The translations under genes were made by a program, and so were the position numbers. Under the pieces are notes generated by a model. It was not told the origin of the DNA and did not search any database. It saw only the letters and a list, made by a program, of their open reading frames with translations. Positions 1 to 8,808 of a DNA stretch of 64,000 nt are shown here, in pieces (the stretch's first letter is position 1; every line of letters starts with the position of its first letter). Origin of the DNA: Lysinibacillus sphaericus (GTDB taxonomy: Bacteria > Bacillota > Bacilli > Bacillales_A > Planococcaceae); contig NZ_CP015224.1 of NCBI RefSeq assembly GCF_001629735.1, positions 2,170,001 through 2,234,000 of the forward strand, written 5' to 3'.

Positions 1-1953
1 TACAATATCATAAATATCTGCTTTTATAAGATGATTGATTTCTTTAATATTGAAAAAAACATTTGGATAGTCGTAAACATCTTTAAATTGATGATGTTCT
101 AATAACGATAAGCACCAGCGATCTACTGTTGTGATATTCAAATCACTATCCTGCTGTGTATCGTTTTCTGAATAAAAACGGCTTCTCAAAATACCCGTTT
201 TTCGGAAAAATTCCTTCTTCATTTCCTCTGCCATTTCCCATAAAAAATAATGATTATTGCGAACTCTTAGATACTCATCACGTGTCCGATTTTCATATTC
301 CTTAAAGCGTGTAGGAATGATAGATTCAGCATCTTCAAATGCTTCTTCGAATTGCTTGTAGACTGCCTCTACGCCATAATCATCTACATATCGATAAATA
401 TCCTTTCCGGGGATATCAATTAACGCATCAATGTCATACGCATTTTTCCCTCGGCTATAATAGTTCGCAAAAACAATTTTCATAAATTGGAAAATGCGGT
501 ATGTAATATTATTACCTCCAAAATTGGTATCACCATTTTCATAGGTTGTATGAATATCAATTTTGTAGGAAATGTGGCCGTCCTCTATGCGAAATTTACA
601 GGAAGAGAGGTCTGTCGTTCCCCCACCACAATCAATGACAAGTGCTTTGTATTCTTTACTATCCATAAAGCTTTGATTCTCGATTTGATTGGCGATCGTG
701 TTATATAGAACAGACATCCCTTCATCGAGAGCATGCTCTGTTTCAATTTGATATTCAGGTAATATGGCTTGAAACATATCTAAAAATTGTGTTTTCAGCT
801 TGACAGGACTTGAAATATGCAAATGTTTAAATCGACACTTAAATTGATGCTCAGCCATGCGTATGATATAAAGTAAAAATTCTCTGATGATTTGACTACG
901 CGGGATAAGTGCTGTATTGCCATTCGCATCCATCACTTCTTCTAATTTTGCATAATTACTAACCCAACGCTTGATTCCCTGAAATTTAGTAGCCAAAGAT
1001 GTATAACTATTTTTTTTCATCACTTTAAGCGCTTCATAGCCAAAATGATAGCTGACATGCTCGGTGTTTGAGCAATCTGCTACTGAAAGCACTGTGGGCA
1101 CTACTTCAATCCATTCATTTTGATGGAGTGCGTCTGGGAATTGGACAAAATTAATGCTATTAAGCTCAATTCTCTTGTTTAAAAGGTCATGGCTACAAGG
1201 AGATGAGACATAATCACTATCCAAAAAAACACCGGCTGTTGTATTTGTTGTACCAAAATCAATCGCAAGGATAGCATTTGTCGTCTCTAATTGCTTCATC
1301 TCTAAATCTGGTATCGGTACTTTGTAATAATGTAAATTTGTTGGTGGTAGCGGAATTTCCTGATAGTACGTTTTATACATATACTCAGAATCTTGCTTCC
1401 GTAAAAAAATAAAGCTATAATTTTTATTTTTTGTCTCACGTATGCCAAGTGCTTGATCGGCAGTTAAATAATAACTTTGTGGTCTTTCATCATCCTTGAC
1501 AATATTTAAGATTCCACATAACTCTAGCTGCTCATTCACAAGCAATACATTGGATTCCACTAGAAACCCGCCTGTTTCAACTAAATATTGATCGGGTTTA
1601 TCTATTTTCATACCTTTATAGATATTCATTTTGGCGGGGATTTTAATACCCCCATTATCAGAAAGCGGCGTCTTTAAATATTTTCGCAAAGCCTCTTCTA
1701 CTCTTTCAAAGCCCCCATCTTGGTTCTCTTTTATGAGAAGATGTTCCTCAGCCCCACGATATCTTAAAATCTTTTCAATTAATTCGTCCCTTGCCAGCGT
1801 GTTAATTAAACCTGTTATGAGCTTTTCCTTATAACAAATATTTCTAAGCTGAAAGGTCGTCATTTCCATTAACTCTACACGTGTATAGGTCATATATTTT
1901 TTTTCTGAATAACGCTTATTCATATTCAATTTATACGAGTATTTGGTCGTCAC
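1..1953 (-). CDS. Hsp70/actin-fold ATPase family protein, C-terminus beyond window
   Basis: The frame is open from a GTG at 1953, which has a GGGAGGG ribosome binding site, to the left edge, giving about 650 residues without a stop. An Hsp70-type phosphate-1 motif (AIDFGTTNTT) lies near residue 230 and a phosphate-2 motif (IDCGGGTTDL) near residue 440, so an Hsp70/actin nucleotide-binding fold is well supported. Classical DnaK starts directly with phosphate-1. Here about 220 residues precede it, and residues ~27-62 look SAP-like (small helical nucleic-acid-binding motif). No DnaK substrate-binding domain is visible inside the window. The gene follows its neighbour by 22 nt and is the last visible member of the minus-strand cluster. 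It may act as a chaperone or scaffold with the J-domain protein at 7631-8068; that pairing is inferred. Confidence 0.8.
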   Translation of the reverse strand, partial: MTTKYSYKLNMNKRYSEKKYMTYTRVELMEMTTFQLRNICYKEKLITGLINTLARDELIEKILRYRGAEEHLLIKENQDGGFERVEEALRKYLKTPLSDNGGIKIPAKMNIYKGMKIDKPDQYLVETGGFLVESNVLLVNEQLELCGILNIVKDDERPQSYYLTADQALGIRETKNKNYSFIFLRKQDSEYMYKTYYQEIPLPPTNLHYYKVPIPDLEMKQLETTNAILAIDFGTTNTTAGVFLDSDYVSSPCSHDLLNKRIELNSINFVQFPDALHQNEWIEVVPTVLSVADCSNTEHVSYHFGYEALKVMKKNSYTSLATKFQGIKRWVSNYAKLEEVMDANGNTALIPRSQIIREFLLYIIRMAEHQFKCRFKHLHISSPVKLKTQFLDMFQAILPEYQIETEHALDEGMSVLYNTIANQIENQSFMDSKEYKALVIDCGGGTTDLSSCKFRIEDGHISYKIDIHTTYENGDTNFGGNNITYRIFQFMKIVFANYYSRGKNAYDIDALIDIPGKDIYRYVDDYGVEAVYKQFEEAFEDAESIIPTRFKEYENRTRDEYLRVRNNHYFLWEMAEEMKKEFFRKTGILRSRFYSENDTQQDSDLNITTVDRWCLSLLEHHQFKDVYDYPNVFFNIKEINHLIKADIYDIV

Positions 1954-1975
1954 CTATAGCCCTCCCTTGCTCTCT

Positions 1976-2671
1976 TTAATAAAGAGCTATTCGATCTAGC
2001 TTCATGGTCTCTTCTACTCCCATAATGCCAAAGTGATATTGCCAATAAACTTCCATATGGTAGCCAACTGGTAGAAAAATCTCTTGAATGAGCTGAACCA
2101 TTTTACTATTTTTTTCAGTCTTTCTTTGCTGAATGTAAAGAAGTAACTCAGCTTTTTCCTCTGACTTAACGTAAATGAAACAATTTTTAAAAATATTTTT
2201 CAGTGTATCTTTGATCAGGTATATTTCCTCGCCTGTTTGATAGAGTCTAAGCATGTTTAATGCAACAATTTCTTGTTCTTTTTTTGAAAAAAGCTTGATA
2301 TTATCGCGGACCCGATTTCCAAATACATTTGCCTGAATATCCCTCAGGATAAAGCGAATATAAAATTCTTTTTTATTCATACCTTGCATGCGATCAATCT
2401 CAGCTAAAAAGTGTAAGGTTATATCTAATAGGCAGTCTCTAAACTCTTTATCTGATGTATGATCAGGATGAAACAGGTCTTTAAAGATTTGAAAATAACG
2501 ATAATAAGGATTTACTTCAACATGCTGCTCTACTACCTGTGAATTTAATAGCTGTGGACTAAGCTCCATATACGGTGAATAAATTTGAGCCAGGTGAAAG
2601 TAAATATCCTTGGTTTGAAAGCCTTCATCTTCTGTTTTTATAAGTAAATCCCAAATATAATTCATAGCCAT
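1976..2671 (-). CDS. Uncharacterised cluster protein, 231 aa
   Basis: I do not recognise this protein. It is soluble, largely helical and rich in aromatic and charged residues, with no signal peptide or membrane segment. The C-terminal ~35 residues (LPVGYHMEVYWQYHFG and on to the end) are the most distinctive part and look like a conserved closing motif. Its start overlaps the end of the 425-residue gene by 10 nt and the Hsp70-like gene follows after 22 nt, so translational coupling is likely. Two in-frame ATGs occur (2671 and 2665); either could be used. By position it could be an assembly or baseplate-like factor of the putative machine upstream, but nothing in the sequence proves that. Confidence 0.7.
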   Translation of the reverse strand: MAMNYIWDLLIKTEDEGFQTKDIYFHLAQIYSPYMELSPQLLNSQVVEQHVEVNPYYRYFQIFKDLFHPDHTSDKEFRDCLLDITLHFLAEIDRMQGMNKKEFYIRFILRDIQANVFGNRVRDNIKLFSKKEQEIVALNMLRLYQTGEEIYLIKDTLKNIFKNCFIYVKSEEKAELLLYIQQRKTEKNSKMVQLIQEIFLPVGYHMEVYWQYHFGIMGVEETMKLDRIALY

Positions 2672-3939
2672 TTACCCACACATTTATATTCCATAAAATG
2701 TCTTTGTATTTCAGCAATCAGGAAGCTTAATACATCATTCGCAATAAAGTCTCTATCTTGTTTAGATATGAATTGCAATAGCATTGTTTTTTTATAACTG
2801 TTTCCTTCTTGTCTATCCATTAAAAATGGTTGAATAAGGTTACGACTCCCTATTGTTTCTTGTTCCTCGAAAACATCAATTTTCACTAGTTCAAGCATAT
2901 CTGCTGCCTTAAAGGAATTTATCAGCCGAATAATTTCTCCTTTTGTAGAAACATTTTGATTATTTTTATAAGAAAGCTTGTGCATAAAATAGTCATTACG
3001 ACTATTTGAAACTAGTGCAAAATTTAATTTGCCAATTTGCTCTTGCTCCACTTTAGCAATTTTTAGTAATCGCCATTCTCCTGATTGCTCTAGTGGCGAA
3101 ACAATTGTCAGTTCATGGTCTGAACGTTTGACATACCTAACATTTTCCTCTTCCGTATCAATGACATAGCCATGTTGATTACCTGTTTTTCGTAATGATA
3201 AGACATGCTCAAAATTGACTCTATCTATAGCAGGGAAGGGAAAACCACTATTTTTCACCACATGGGGTTGAATATTCCAAAGCGGCACCATGTTTAATCG
3301 TTTGTGTTGCTCATATTCCTCTAAATCAATCGACACTTCTTCTATTTCCACATCTTCATGTAACGGTGGGCAGTCTACAACGATGACGTCCAGAAATTTA
3401 TTAACAAATGGATGATTAATTGTTTTCCAAGGAAGGCCATTTATTTGAAAAATAGAGTATAGCTTTTCGATTTCCCTTAAATACCGATTATTCTTTATGA
3501 GGGCAACTTTAATCTCAGCTTGTCCCTCTGACGTCTTTAAACTTCCTCTAAATAATCTTTGCTGTGCAAGTAAATGTTGAATCTCATCCGAATTACACGC
3601 TAAAAATAAAGTCATGAGCGTCGTTGGTTCGTCCTTTTTAATGGACCCAAGAAGCTGATCCGTGTAGATTTTTTTCTCCTCTATATCTGTTGGACATATC
3701 GGAAATAAACAGTCATGGATGGGATCGACATCCTCCCTTGGAAGCAGTGTTGCGTAGATATCATATTTATTCTCTATATCATCCATTTCATTGAAAATAC
3801 GCTCCTCAAGCTTGTGGTTCATATCCTCTTGATAGTCGATGAGATTTACAAAGACACCACTTACAATATCCTTTAGTAATTGACGTTGCTCTAAATCTTC
3901 TATTTTTCGTATACGTTCGAACATGAGCTCTTTTAACAA
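2662..3939 (-). CDS. Uncharacterised cluster protein, 425 aa
   Basis: I do not recognise this protein. It starts at TTG (3939) behind an AAGGAAAG-type ribosome binding site. The first ~120 residues are helical and acidic; a middle part (~170-250) holds a hydrophobic strand and a Pro-rich stretch (VVDCPPLHEDVE). The C-terminal third is mixed alpha/beta. There are no membrane segments. It lies between the PP2C-like membrane protein and the 231-residue protein, overlapping the latter by 10 nt, so all three probably share a transcript. A structural or scaffold protein of the neighbouring cluster is a reasonable guess only. Confidence 0.7.
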   Translation of the reverse strand: MLKELMFERIRKIEDLEQRQLLKDIVSGVFVNLIDYQEDMNHKLEERIFNEMDDIENKYDIYATLLPREDVDPIHDCLFPICPTDIEEKKIYTDQLLGSIKKDEPTTLMTLFLACNSDEIQHLLAQQRLFRGSLKTSEGQAEIKVALIKNNRYLREIEKLYSIFQINGLPWKTINHPFVNKFLDVIVVDCPPLHEDVEIEEVSIDLEEYEQHKRLNMVPLWNIQPHVVKNSGFPFPAIDRVNFEHVLSLRKTGNQHGYVIDTEEENVRYVKRSDHELTIVSPLEQSGEWRLLKIAKVEQEQIGKLNFALVSNSRNDYFMHKLSYKNNQNVSTKGEIIRLINSFKAADMLELVKIDVFEEQETIGSRNLIQPFLMDRQEGNSYKKTMLLQFISKQDRDFIANDVLSFLIAEIQRHFMEYKCVGKWL

Positions 3940-3976
3940 TTTACTTTCCTTCTTTCATAAACCCAGAATTGGATTG

Positions 3977-5587
3977 CTAACTTGCATCAGGTGCTTCATC
4001 AATTGGTAAGTCTGCGTCGTTTTGGACAGCATTTTCCGGTGCTTGTCCTTGTGGAATAGGATTCAATTTATCATTTACATTCATAATTTTTCTCTCTAGT
4101 CCTAAAACCTTTGCCAATAATTCTGTTTCCTGATAGATCTCTTGTGCAAGCGTATAGGATTCTATTGCTTTTGCGTATTCCTGACGGGCATAGCTCTGAT
4201 CGCCATTTTTTTCTAATCCCTCTGCCTTTAATTCTTTCTGGGCCTTTTCTAATTCTTTTATTTTTTCCTCTGTGTCTTCTATTTTTGTTTTAATTTGTGG
4301 CTCGCCAGTAAATGAAATAGCCAGCGCTTTTTTCCTAGCCTTTTGGTAGATTGCTAAAGCACCATTGTAATCCTCAGCCTCAAAGCGAAAATCGGCATCT
4401 TTTATGGCGTCAACAATCTCAACGATGGAATCCATATTGTCAATTCTTTGCACTACCTCTTCCTTACCGAATCCATGAATGAGTTTTCCTTCTTTTTTCG
4501 CTTTTTCATAGTGTTCCAACGCCTCAGCAAATTTCCCAGTCTCCGATGATTGATCACCATTGATAATAAGTTGTGTCACTCTTAATTTTCTAGCTAGCAA
4601 ATTTCTATGTATAGGATCTTTCAATTTCTTTGCCGCATTTCGGCCCTCACTATATGAAAGGAGTGCTTCATCATAATTTCCATCCTGAAAATATTGATTG
4701 CCGCTCTTTTCATGGTCCTTCATTTCTACTGTCAGCTCAGCAATTTTTTTAGCTTGTTTTGCTTGATAGAAAATAGTGCTACCACCTACAACCAACGCTA
4801 CTACTAATGCAGCAGCAATCATTTTTATATACTTCATCTTGTTTTTATTTGTTTCCTGATACACTTTATTGACAAAAATCGCAGCAACTGTATAATTTTC
4901 TACCACTTTTCTTTGTCTACTTAATAAAATTTCTTCTAATAAATCGGTATATTGTTCTGAATCCTTTACACCTTCAAGTGCATCGGCCATCTCAATCTCA
5001 CTAACATCTTCCCAGAATCCTGCAGTACAAAGTAATAAGGCATCCCCATCCATGAGTTTCATTTTCTTAGACACAAATGGTTGAAAATTGTTTGGCTTAC
5101 CCAGATAATTTAGCAAATTCCCTCTTTCTTCATGCTGGCTAATATCTAAGGAGCGATTTCGATTGTTCACAATTTCCTGTGCTAAACTTTGGTCTGTACT
5201 TTTGTAGGTTAAGGTGCCATTACGGAAATGGTAGAGTCGTGAATTTCCCGCTACTGCCACAATCATCTTTGAGTAATCTGAAACAACTATGACAACACTA
5301 GCCTTCAATCTTACACGTAAACTTTGAGCTTGAAGTATATTTTGCGCATGCTTGAGGTATTTTTTTATACTTCTTCTCGACATAGTTGGTTTTTCCATAA
5401 AACGTTCTAAAATTGCCTTTACAGCAAGTTCCGCACTACTAATTTCCTGATCCGCATCTAAGCCCTTTATGGCTACCCAACAAGCAATATCATCGAGTTC
5501 TGTATAAGCAAAGTAATCTTTATTTTGCAGAAAGGACCCGGCTTCAGATAAAAAACTAGTTTTAAAGTCACAATTTTCCTTTCTCAT
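3977..5587 (-). CDS. Membrane protein: degenerate PP2C domain + TM + helical repeats
   Basis: Residues ~1-240 have the layout of a PP2C Ser/Thr phosphatase, but the metal-binding positions are changed. Where active enzymes have ADGxxG this has AIKGLDAD (~residue 40), GDS is GNS (~115), SDG is TAG (~189) and DN is EN (~233). Catalysis therefore looks lost and a sensing or phosphoprotein-binding role is likelier. One transmembrane segment follows (~252-274), then ~260 residues of charged helices with TPR-like units (SGNQYFQDGNYDEALLSYSE, QSSETGKFAEALEHYEKAKK, RFEAEDYNGALAIYQKARKK, DQSYARQEYAKAIESYTLAQ). It lies directly downstream of an intact PP2C gene (26 nt). The start ATG has a GGAGGAG site 5 nt upstream. 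Confidence 0.8.
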   Translation of the reverse strand: MRKENCDFKTSFLSEAGSFLQNKDYFAYTELDDIACWVAIKGLDADQEISSAELAVKAILERFMEKPTMSRRSIKKYLKHAQNILQAQSLRVRLKASVVIVVSDYSKMIVAVAGNSRLYHFRNGTLTYKSTDQSLAQEIVNNRNRSLDISQHEERGNLLNYLGKPNNFQPFVSKKMKLMDGDALLLCTAGFWEDVSEIEMADALEGVKDSEQYTDLLEEILLSRQRKVVENYTVAAIFVNKVYQETNKNKMKYIKMIAAALVVALVVGGSTIFYQAKQAKKIAELTVEMKDHEKSGNQYFQDGNYDEALLSYSEGRNAAKKLKDPIHRNLLARKLRVTQLIINGDQSSETGKFAEALEHYEKAKKEGKLIHGFGKEEVVQRIDNMDSIVEIVDAIKDADFRFEAEDYNGALAIYQKARKKALAISFTGEPQIKTKIEDTEEKIKELEKAQKELKAEGLEKNGDQSYARQEYAKAIESYTLAQEIYQETELLAKVLGLERKIMNVNDKLNPIPQGQAPENAVQNDADLPIDEAPDAS

Positions 5588-5613
5588 AAGTCTCCTCCTT
5601 CTCTATTCCCCCG

Positions 5614-6453
5614 TCACCATATCTTTTCCAATATCAAGATGGTTGCATTGTCTTGATTCTTTAGGCGTTTTTGTTCAACGGCTTTTATAATATTCTGTGC
5701 TAAATCATAGGGTGGAGCTTGCTGAGAGAGGATTTTTTCCATTTCAACCTCTGTTAAAGCATCATAGATTCCATCACTAAATAGGCAAACCTTGTCTCCT
5801 TTATGTAGTTGAATAGGATTATTTCCTGTATCTAGATTTTTAAAGCCTGCATATCCCAAATAATTTATCAATCGTTTTTTCAAAGGATTTTCCTGCACTT
5901 CAAGTTGCGAAATTTCACCCGCAATATAACGTTCCGTTAAAACCGATTCAAAAATATGTTTTTGGTTAATCGCTAAAAATTCACCGTTTCTAAAAATCGT
6001 GATAACACTATCACCAACCGCACCCCAATGTAGATAACCATCGTTATCAATAATGGCGGTGACTAATGTTGTTCCTCCATTTGAGCCATTCAAGTTTTCT
6101 ACAATCATATGATTACTATCTTTAGCTGCTTTCTTTAAAAAGTCCTGTAGATGATTGAGGCTACTAAGCTTTTTAAATTCCTCTATAAATGTTGTCACTG
6201 CGATTGTACTGGCCATGCGACCATTGGCTAACCCACTAATCCCATCTGCAAGTACCGCGATTGTGCCTTGCGTCGTCTCAGCGGTTGAGAAATAATCATC
6301 CTGTTCATCACGTCTTCCTATTGTTTGACCATTTCCAACGTAAATTTTCCCTTTTTCCATTTTTTGAGCAAGCATGCCTCGTATGATGAGTAAAAAAATA
6401 AGTACGACAATAAAAACTAATGCAATTATGTAAGGTACTAGCTTATGATCCAT
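5614..6453 (-). CDS. Membrane-anchored PP2C-family Ser/Thr phosphatase
   Basis: An N-terminal transmembrane helix (~7-27) is followed by a PP2C domain with its usual metal-binding motifs: RDEQDD (~48-53), ADGISG (~69-74), GAVGDS (~143-148), FSDGIYD near 230 and QDNAT near the C-terminus. It should dephosphorylate phospho-Ser/Thr on proteins, most plausibly the targets of the kinase at 11553-12476 and ligands of the two FHA proteins upstream. The start has a GAGGAATG-type site and lies 6 nt from the preceding gene. At 279 residues it is slightly longer than stand-alone bacterial PP2C (~240-250) because of the anchor. Catalytic function is strongly supported; the substrate is inferred. Confidence 0.88.
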   Translation of the reverse strand: MDHKLVPYIIALVFIVVLIFLLIIRGMLAQKMEKGKIYVGNGQTIGRRDEQDDYFSTAETTQGTIAVLADGISGLANGRMASTIAVTTFIEEFKKLSSLNHLQDFLKKAAKDSNHMIVENLNGSNGGTTLVTAIIDNDGYLHWGAVGDSVITIFRNGEFLAINQKHIFESVLTERYIAGEISQLEVQENPLKKRLINYLGYAGFKNLDTGNNPIQLHKGDKVCLFSDGIYDALTEVEMEKILSQQAPPYDLAQNIIKAVEQKRLKNQDNATILILEKIW

Positions 6454-6459
6454 TCGTCA

Positions 6460-6987
6460 TCATTCCTCACTTTGATTGTTTTCCCATTCAAAGTGGACAC
6501 CACAAAGCGGAATAAATAAGAACATACTTCTCCCTAACTGAATAACATCATAGGCTGCCAATTCAGTTGGTGTATAAACCGCTTCATTATTTAGATAGGC
6601 TAGTCCTGATGCATCTCCGGGTAGCAAGTAAAAGTTACGTTTTTTAGGATCATATACAATGACTGCATGATTACGCTTAGAGATTGAATTGTCTCCAGCA
6701 ATACGAATATGCATGTCTTCTGCTCTACCGATAAAATTCTTTTCCGATAAGATGCGATAATCTCTCCCCATTTGAGGCCCTTCAATACAAACTAACCATC
6801 CTGTAACAGGATCAATTCCATCCATTTCTCCTAAGTAAGGCAAGGTTTTATCATCTGCTTCAATGACAGGTGTGGATGGACTATTTTGTCTTTGCTCCTG
6901 CTCCACCATGACGTTACAGTATGGGCAAATATTACGGTGTCTCCTTGAACTAAACATGTGACCATTTGTACATCTAATTAAACTCAT
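6460..6987 (-). CDS. FHA-domain protein with N-terminal zinc-ribbon-like motif
   Basis: I place the start at the ATG at 6987, 8 nt after a GGGGG site, giving 175 residues. The first 25 residues carry C-x3-H ... C-x2-C (CTNGH, ICPYC), a likely small zinc ribbon. A linker follows, then an FHA domain from ~60: GRAEDMHIRI, the S-x-x-N-H phosphothreonine-binding segment (SISKRNHA) and an N-x-x-A turn. FHA domains bind phosphothreonine, so this protein probably reads phosphorylation made by the nearby kinase. It has no membrane segment, so it is cytosolic, unlike the second FHA protein. Confidence 0.82.
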   Translation of the reverse strand: MSLIRCTNGHMFSSRRHRNICPYCNVMVEQEQRQNSPSTPVIEADDKTLPYLGEMDGIDPVTGWLVCIEGPQMGRDYRILSEKNFIGRAEDMHIRIAGDNSISKRNHAVIVYDPKKRNFYLLPGDASGLAYLNNEAVYTPTELAAYDVIQLGRSMFLFIPLCGVHFEWENNQSEE

Positions 6988-7022
6988 TGCTAAATCCCCC
7001 ATCTATGTTACGAATTTTTTCT

Positions 7023-7598
7023 CTATTTCACCAAAATTCGTGTATTTGCTATGTATATCGTATCTCCATTACCTAGTGGGTATGGAATCTCTTGTTTTAG
7101 TCTATTTTTCACTCGCTTATGCGCCTTTTTTAGGCCTACACCATTAACAGAATCAATATCCTCTACATACCAAATACCAGCTACACAGTTGAGTACTGCA
7201 TGTTCATAATTAACAAGAGATTCATATTCTGTTCCACTTAAATCAATATCTGCCTTATATTCAGCTGAACTTTTTCCTATAAGTAATGAAATTTGATTAC
7301 CAAGTTCCCATTCATCCACTTCCATCCCACTTGCATTTAGGAGAACAAGCTTAGAAATGTCCTTGTTTGTCATAGTCTGAGTGATTGCGTTTGCCTCGTA
7401 TTTGAGAGAACCGTAAATAATAGCAAGGATGACCATTACTGTGCCAATAACAAATTTTAAAAGAACCTCCTGATTCATAACAAACACGTATAAAATGAAA
7501 AAGAAGGCAATGGTGACAATAATAATATCGATAATTTTTATAAACATTTTTTTTCTTGCATTTTCACTGTAAGCTTCAGTTGAATATTGATCATACAT
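7023..7598 (-). CDS. Membrane-anchored FHA-domain protein
   Basis: The start chosen is ATG 7598, 9 nt after AGGAAG. Two adjacent transmembrane helices lie at ~20-40 and ~45-62. A C-terminal FHA-like domain follows (~85-191) with the loop signatures IGKSS, YEHAVL and DSVNGV. The usual GR is GK and the usual SxxH is NYEH, so phosphothreonine binding is likely but not certain. A membrane FHA partner beside a soluble one, a PP2C and a kinase resembles the regulatory modules that control type VI secretion assembly (TagH/Fha, PppA, PpkA). That parallel is inference. Confidence 0.78.
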   Translation of the reverse strand: MYDQYSTEAYSENARKKMFIKIIDIIIVTIAFFFILYVFVMNQEVLLKFVIGTVMVILAIIYGSLKYEANAITQTMTNKDISKLVLLNASGMEVDEWELGNQISLLIGKSSAEYKADIDLSGTEYESLVNYEHAVLNCVAGIWYVEDIDSVNGVGLKKAHKRVKNRLKQEIPYPLGNGDTIYIANTRILVK

Positions 7599-7630
7599 GT
7601 ATTCACACTTCCTCACTTTATGCCATTTGA

Positions 7631-8068
7631 TTATTTGTTAAAAAAGCGCTCAAATAAATCCGTAGTATCAAGGGGATTTTTCTTCGCATTTTTATGTAGG
7701 GTTGAGGACATTTCTTTTGTTTTCGGATTAAAGCCAAAAAAGTGTTCAAAGTTTTTTTCAATATTATTTATATTAAAATCTGGTTTTTTCTCTGAAGATT
7801 GATGTCCGTTTGAATGTCTTTCATCCTTTTGCTCAGTTTGCCAGCTTGTCCCTAGATCATCGAGGCGGGCATCATAAGATTCTCTCAATGCTGGATCTTT
7901 CAGTACTTTATAGGCCTCTGTAGCTTTTAAGAAAATATCTTCTGAATCTTTGTTTCCTCCGCTTACATCTGGATGGTGCTTTTTGGATAGCTTCCGATAA
8001 GCAAGCTTTATTTGATCTTGTGTAGCGTTTCTGCTAACACCTAAAATTTCATAATGTGTTTTCATCAT
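7631..8068 (-). CDS. J-domain (DnaJ-like) co-chaperone, 145 aa
   Basis: Residues ~4-70 form a canonical J domain with the HPD tripeptide (KKHHPDVSGG) and a helix IV ending RESYDARLDDL. The rest is a short charged tail without the Gly/Phe region, zinc fingers or C-terminal beta domains of DnaJ, so this is a specialised type III J protein. J domains stimulate Hsp70 ATPase activity; the obvious partner is the Hsp70-like protein at the cluster end. It is separated from the 141-residue gene by a strong stem-loop (8095-8131). Two ATGs stand in tandem (8068 and 8065). Confidence 0.88.
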   Translation of the reverse strand: MMKTHYEILGVSRNATQDQIKLAYRKLSKKHHPDVSGGNKDSEDIFLKATEAYKVLKDPALRESYDARLDDLGTSWQTEQKDERHSNGHQSSEKKPDFNINNIEKNFEHFFGFNPKTKEMSSTLHKNAKKNPLDTTDLFERFFNK

Positions 8069-8094
8069 TTCAACCCCAATTTAGGATTATTAAA

Positions 8095-8131
8095 AATTAT
8101 CTAAGGAACTAAATAAGTTCCTTAGATAATT
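8095..8131 (-). terminator. 16-bp perfect stem-loop, probable partial terminator/attenuator
   Basis: A perfect 16-bp inverted repeat (8095-8110 with 8116-8131, 5-nt loop) is followed on the minus strand by a TTTTT-containing run. It lies between the abundant-protein candidate (8157-8582) and the J-domain gene, which have no other promoter visible between them. It should let only part of the transcripts pass, keeping the regulatory genes below the two upstream genes. Confidence 0.75.
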
Positions 8132-8156
8132 AGAAGAGTTTTATCAAGCAACAACC

Positions 8157-8582
8157 TTAGACAGCGTAGCCGCCCTCGATTTTTGCCAAGTCTGTTTTGT
8201 CTTTCTTTTGTTTAATGAATAAGAAGAATTCACCAATACCTTCAGTGTCACCATATCTTTCTGTATAGTCCACAACGAAAGCATTTGGGAAATGAATTTT
8301 TCTAACTACTTGATCAGCTGAGATCACTTCAAGTGTCACTTTGCGGTAGCAATCAGCTTTTTCAGCTGGTACTAATGACCATAATCCTAATTTCATCGTA
8401 TCATCAGAATTATCACCATCAGTGGCAGTTAAAATTTTACCTTTCACTTTTAAAGTTGCCCCAACATCTGTAGAGCGAGCGTTAGAATCATTCGGTGTAT
8501 CTGTCTCATATTCGACAGTCATAATGCTTTCTAACCCTAATTCAATTGCTTCAGATCCTTCTACTTTTAATACAAAACCCAT
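8157..8582 (-). CDS. Conserved 141-aa protein, possible Hcp/tail-tube-like protein
   Basis: It is a small soluble protein with an alternating beta-strand pattern. It begins MGFVLKVEG, which resembles the opening of Hcp proteins (FLKVEG). Its second half (KVTLEVISADQVVRKIHFPN, then VVDYTERYGDTEG and a strand) has the strand order seen in Hcp and phage tail-tube proteins. Length fits that class (~140-170). There is no signal peptide. It has an excellent ribosome binding site (AGGAGG, 8 nt), consistent with high expression. It is 226 nt downstream of the 722-residue gene; that gap shows no clear promoter or terminator. The tube assignment rests on pattern only and could be wrong. Confidence 0.6.
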   Translation of the reverse strand: MGFVLKVEGSEAIELGLESIMTVEYETDTPNDSNARSTDVGATLKVKGKILTATDGDNSDDTMKLGLWSLVPAEKADCYRKVTLEVISADQVVRKIHFPNAFVVDYTERYGDTEGIGEFFLFIKQKKDKTDLAKIEGGYAV

Positions 8583-8808
8583 TTTTAGTTCCTCCTAATT
8601 TTGGTTGAATGACTCCCATCTTTTCCGATGAATGAAGTTTAAGCATAGCTATCTCATTTCACAGGGCAGTGTTTTAAAACAAGCTTTATGAAATATGTAA
8701 TTTTTCATCTGAATGATGTTAGTCGATTCATATTTATGTTAAAAGACTTATGATTCATAAATCTTAAACATACTACGTAAATTTTTAATGATTGAAATAA
8801 ATAAATTG

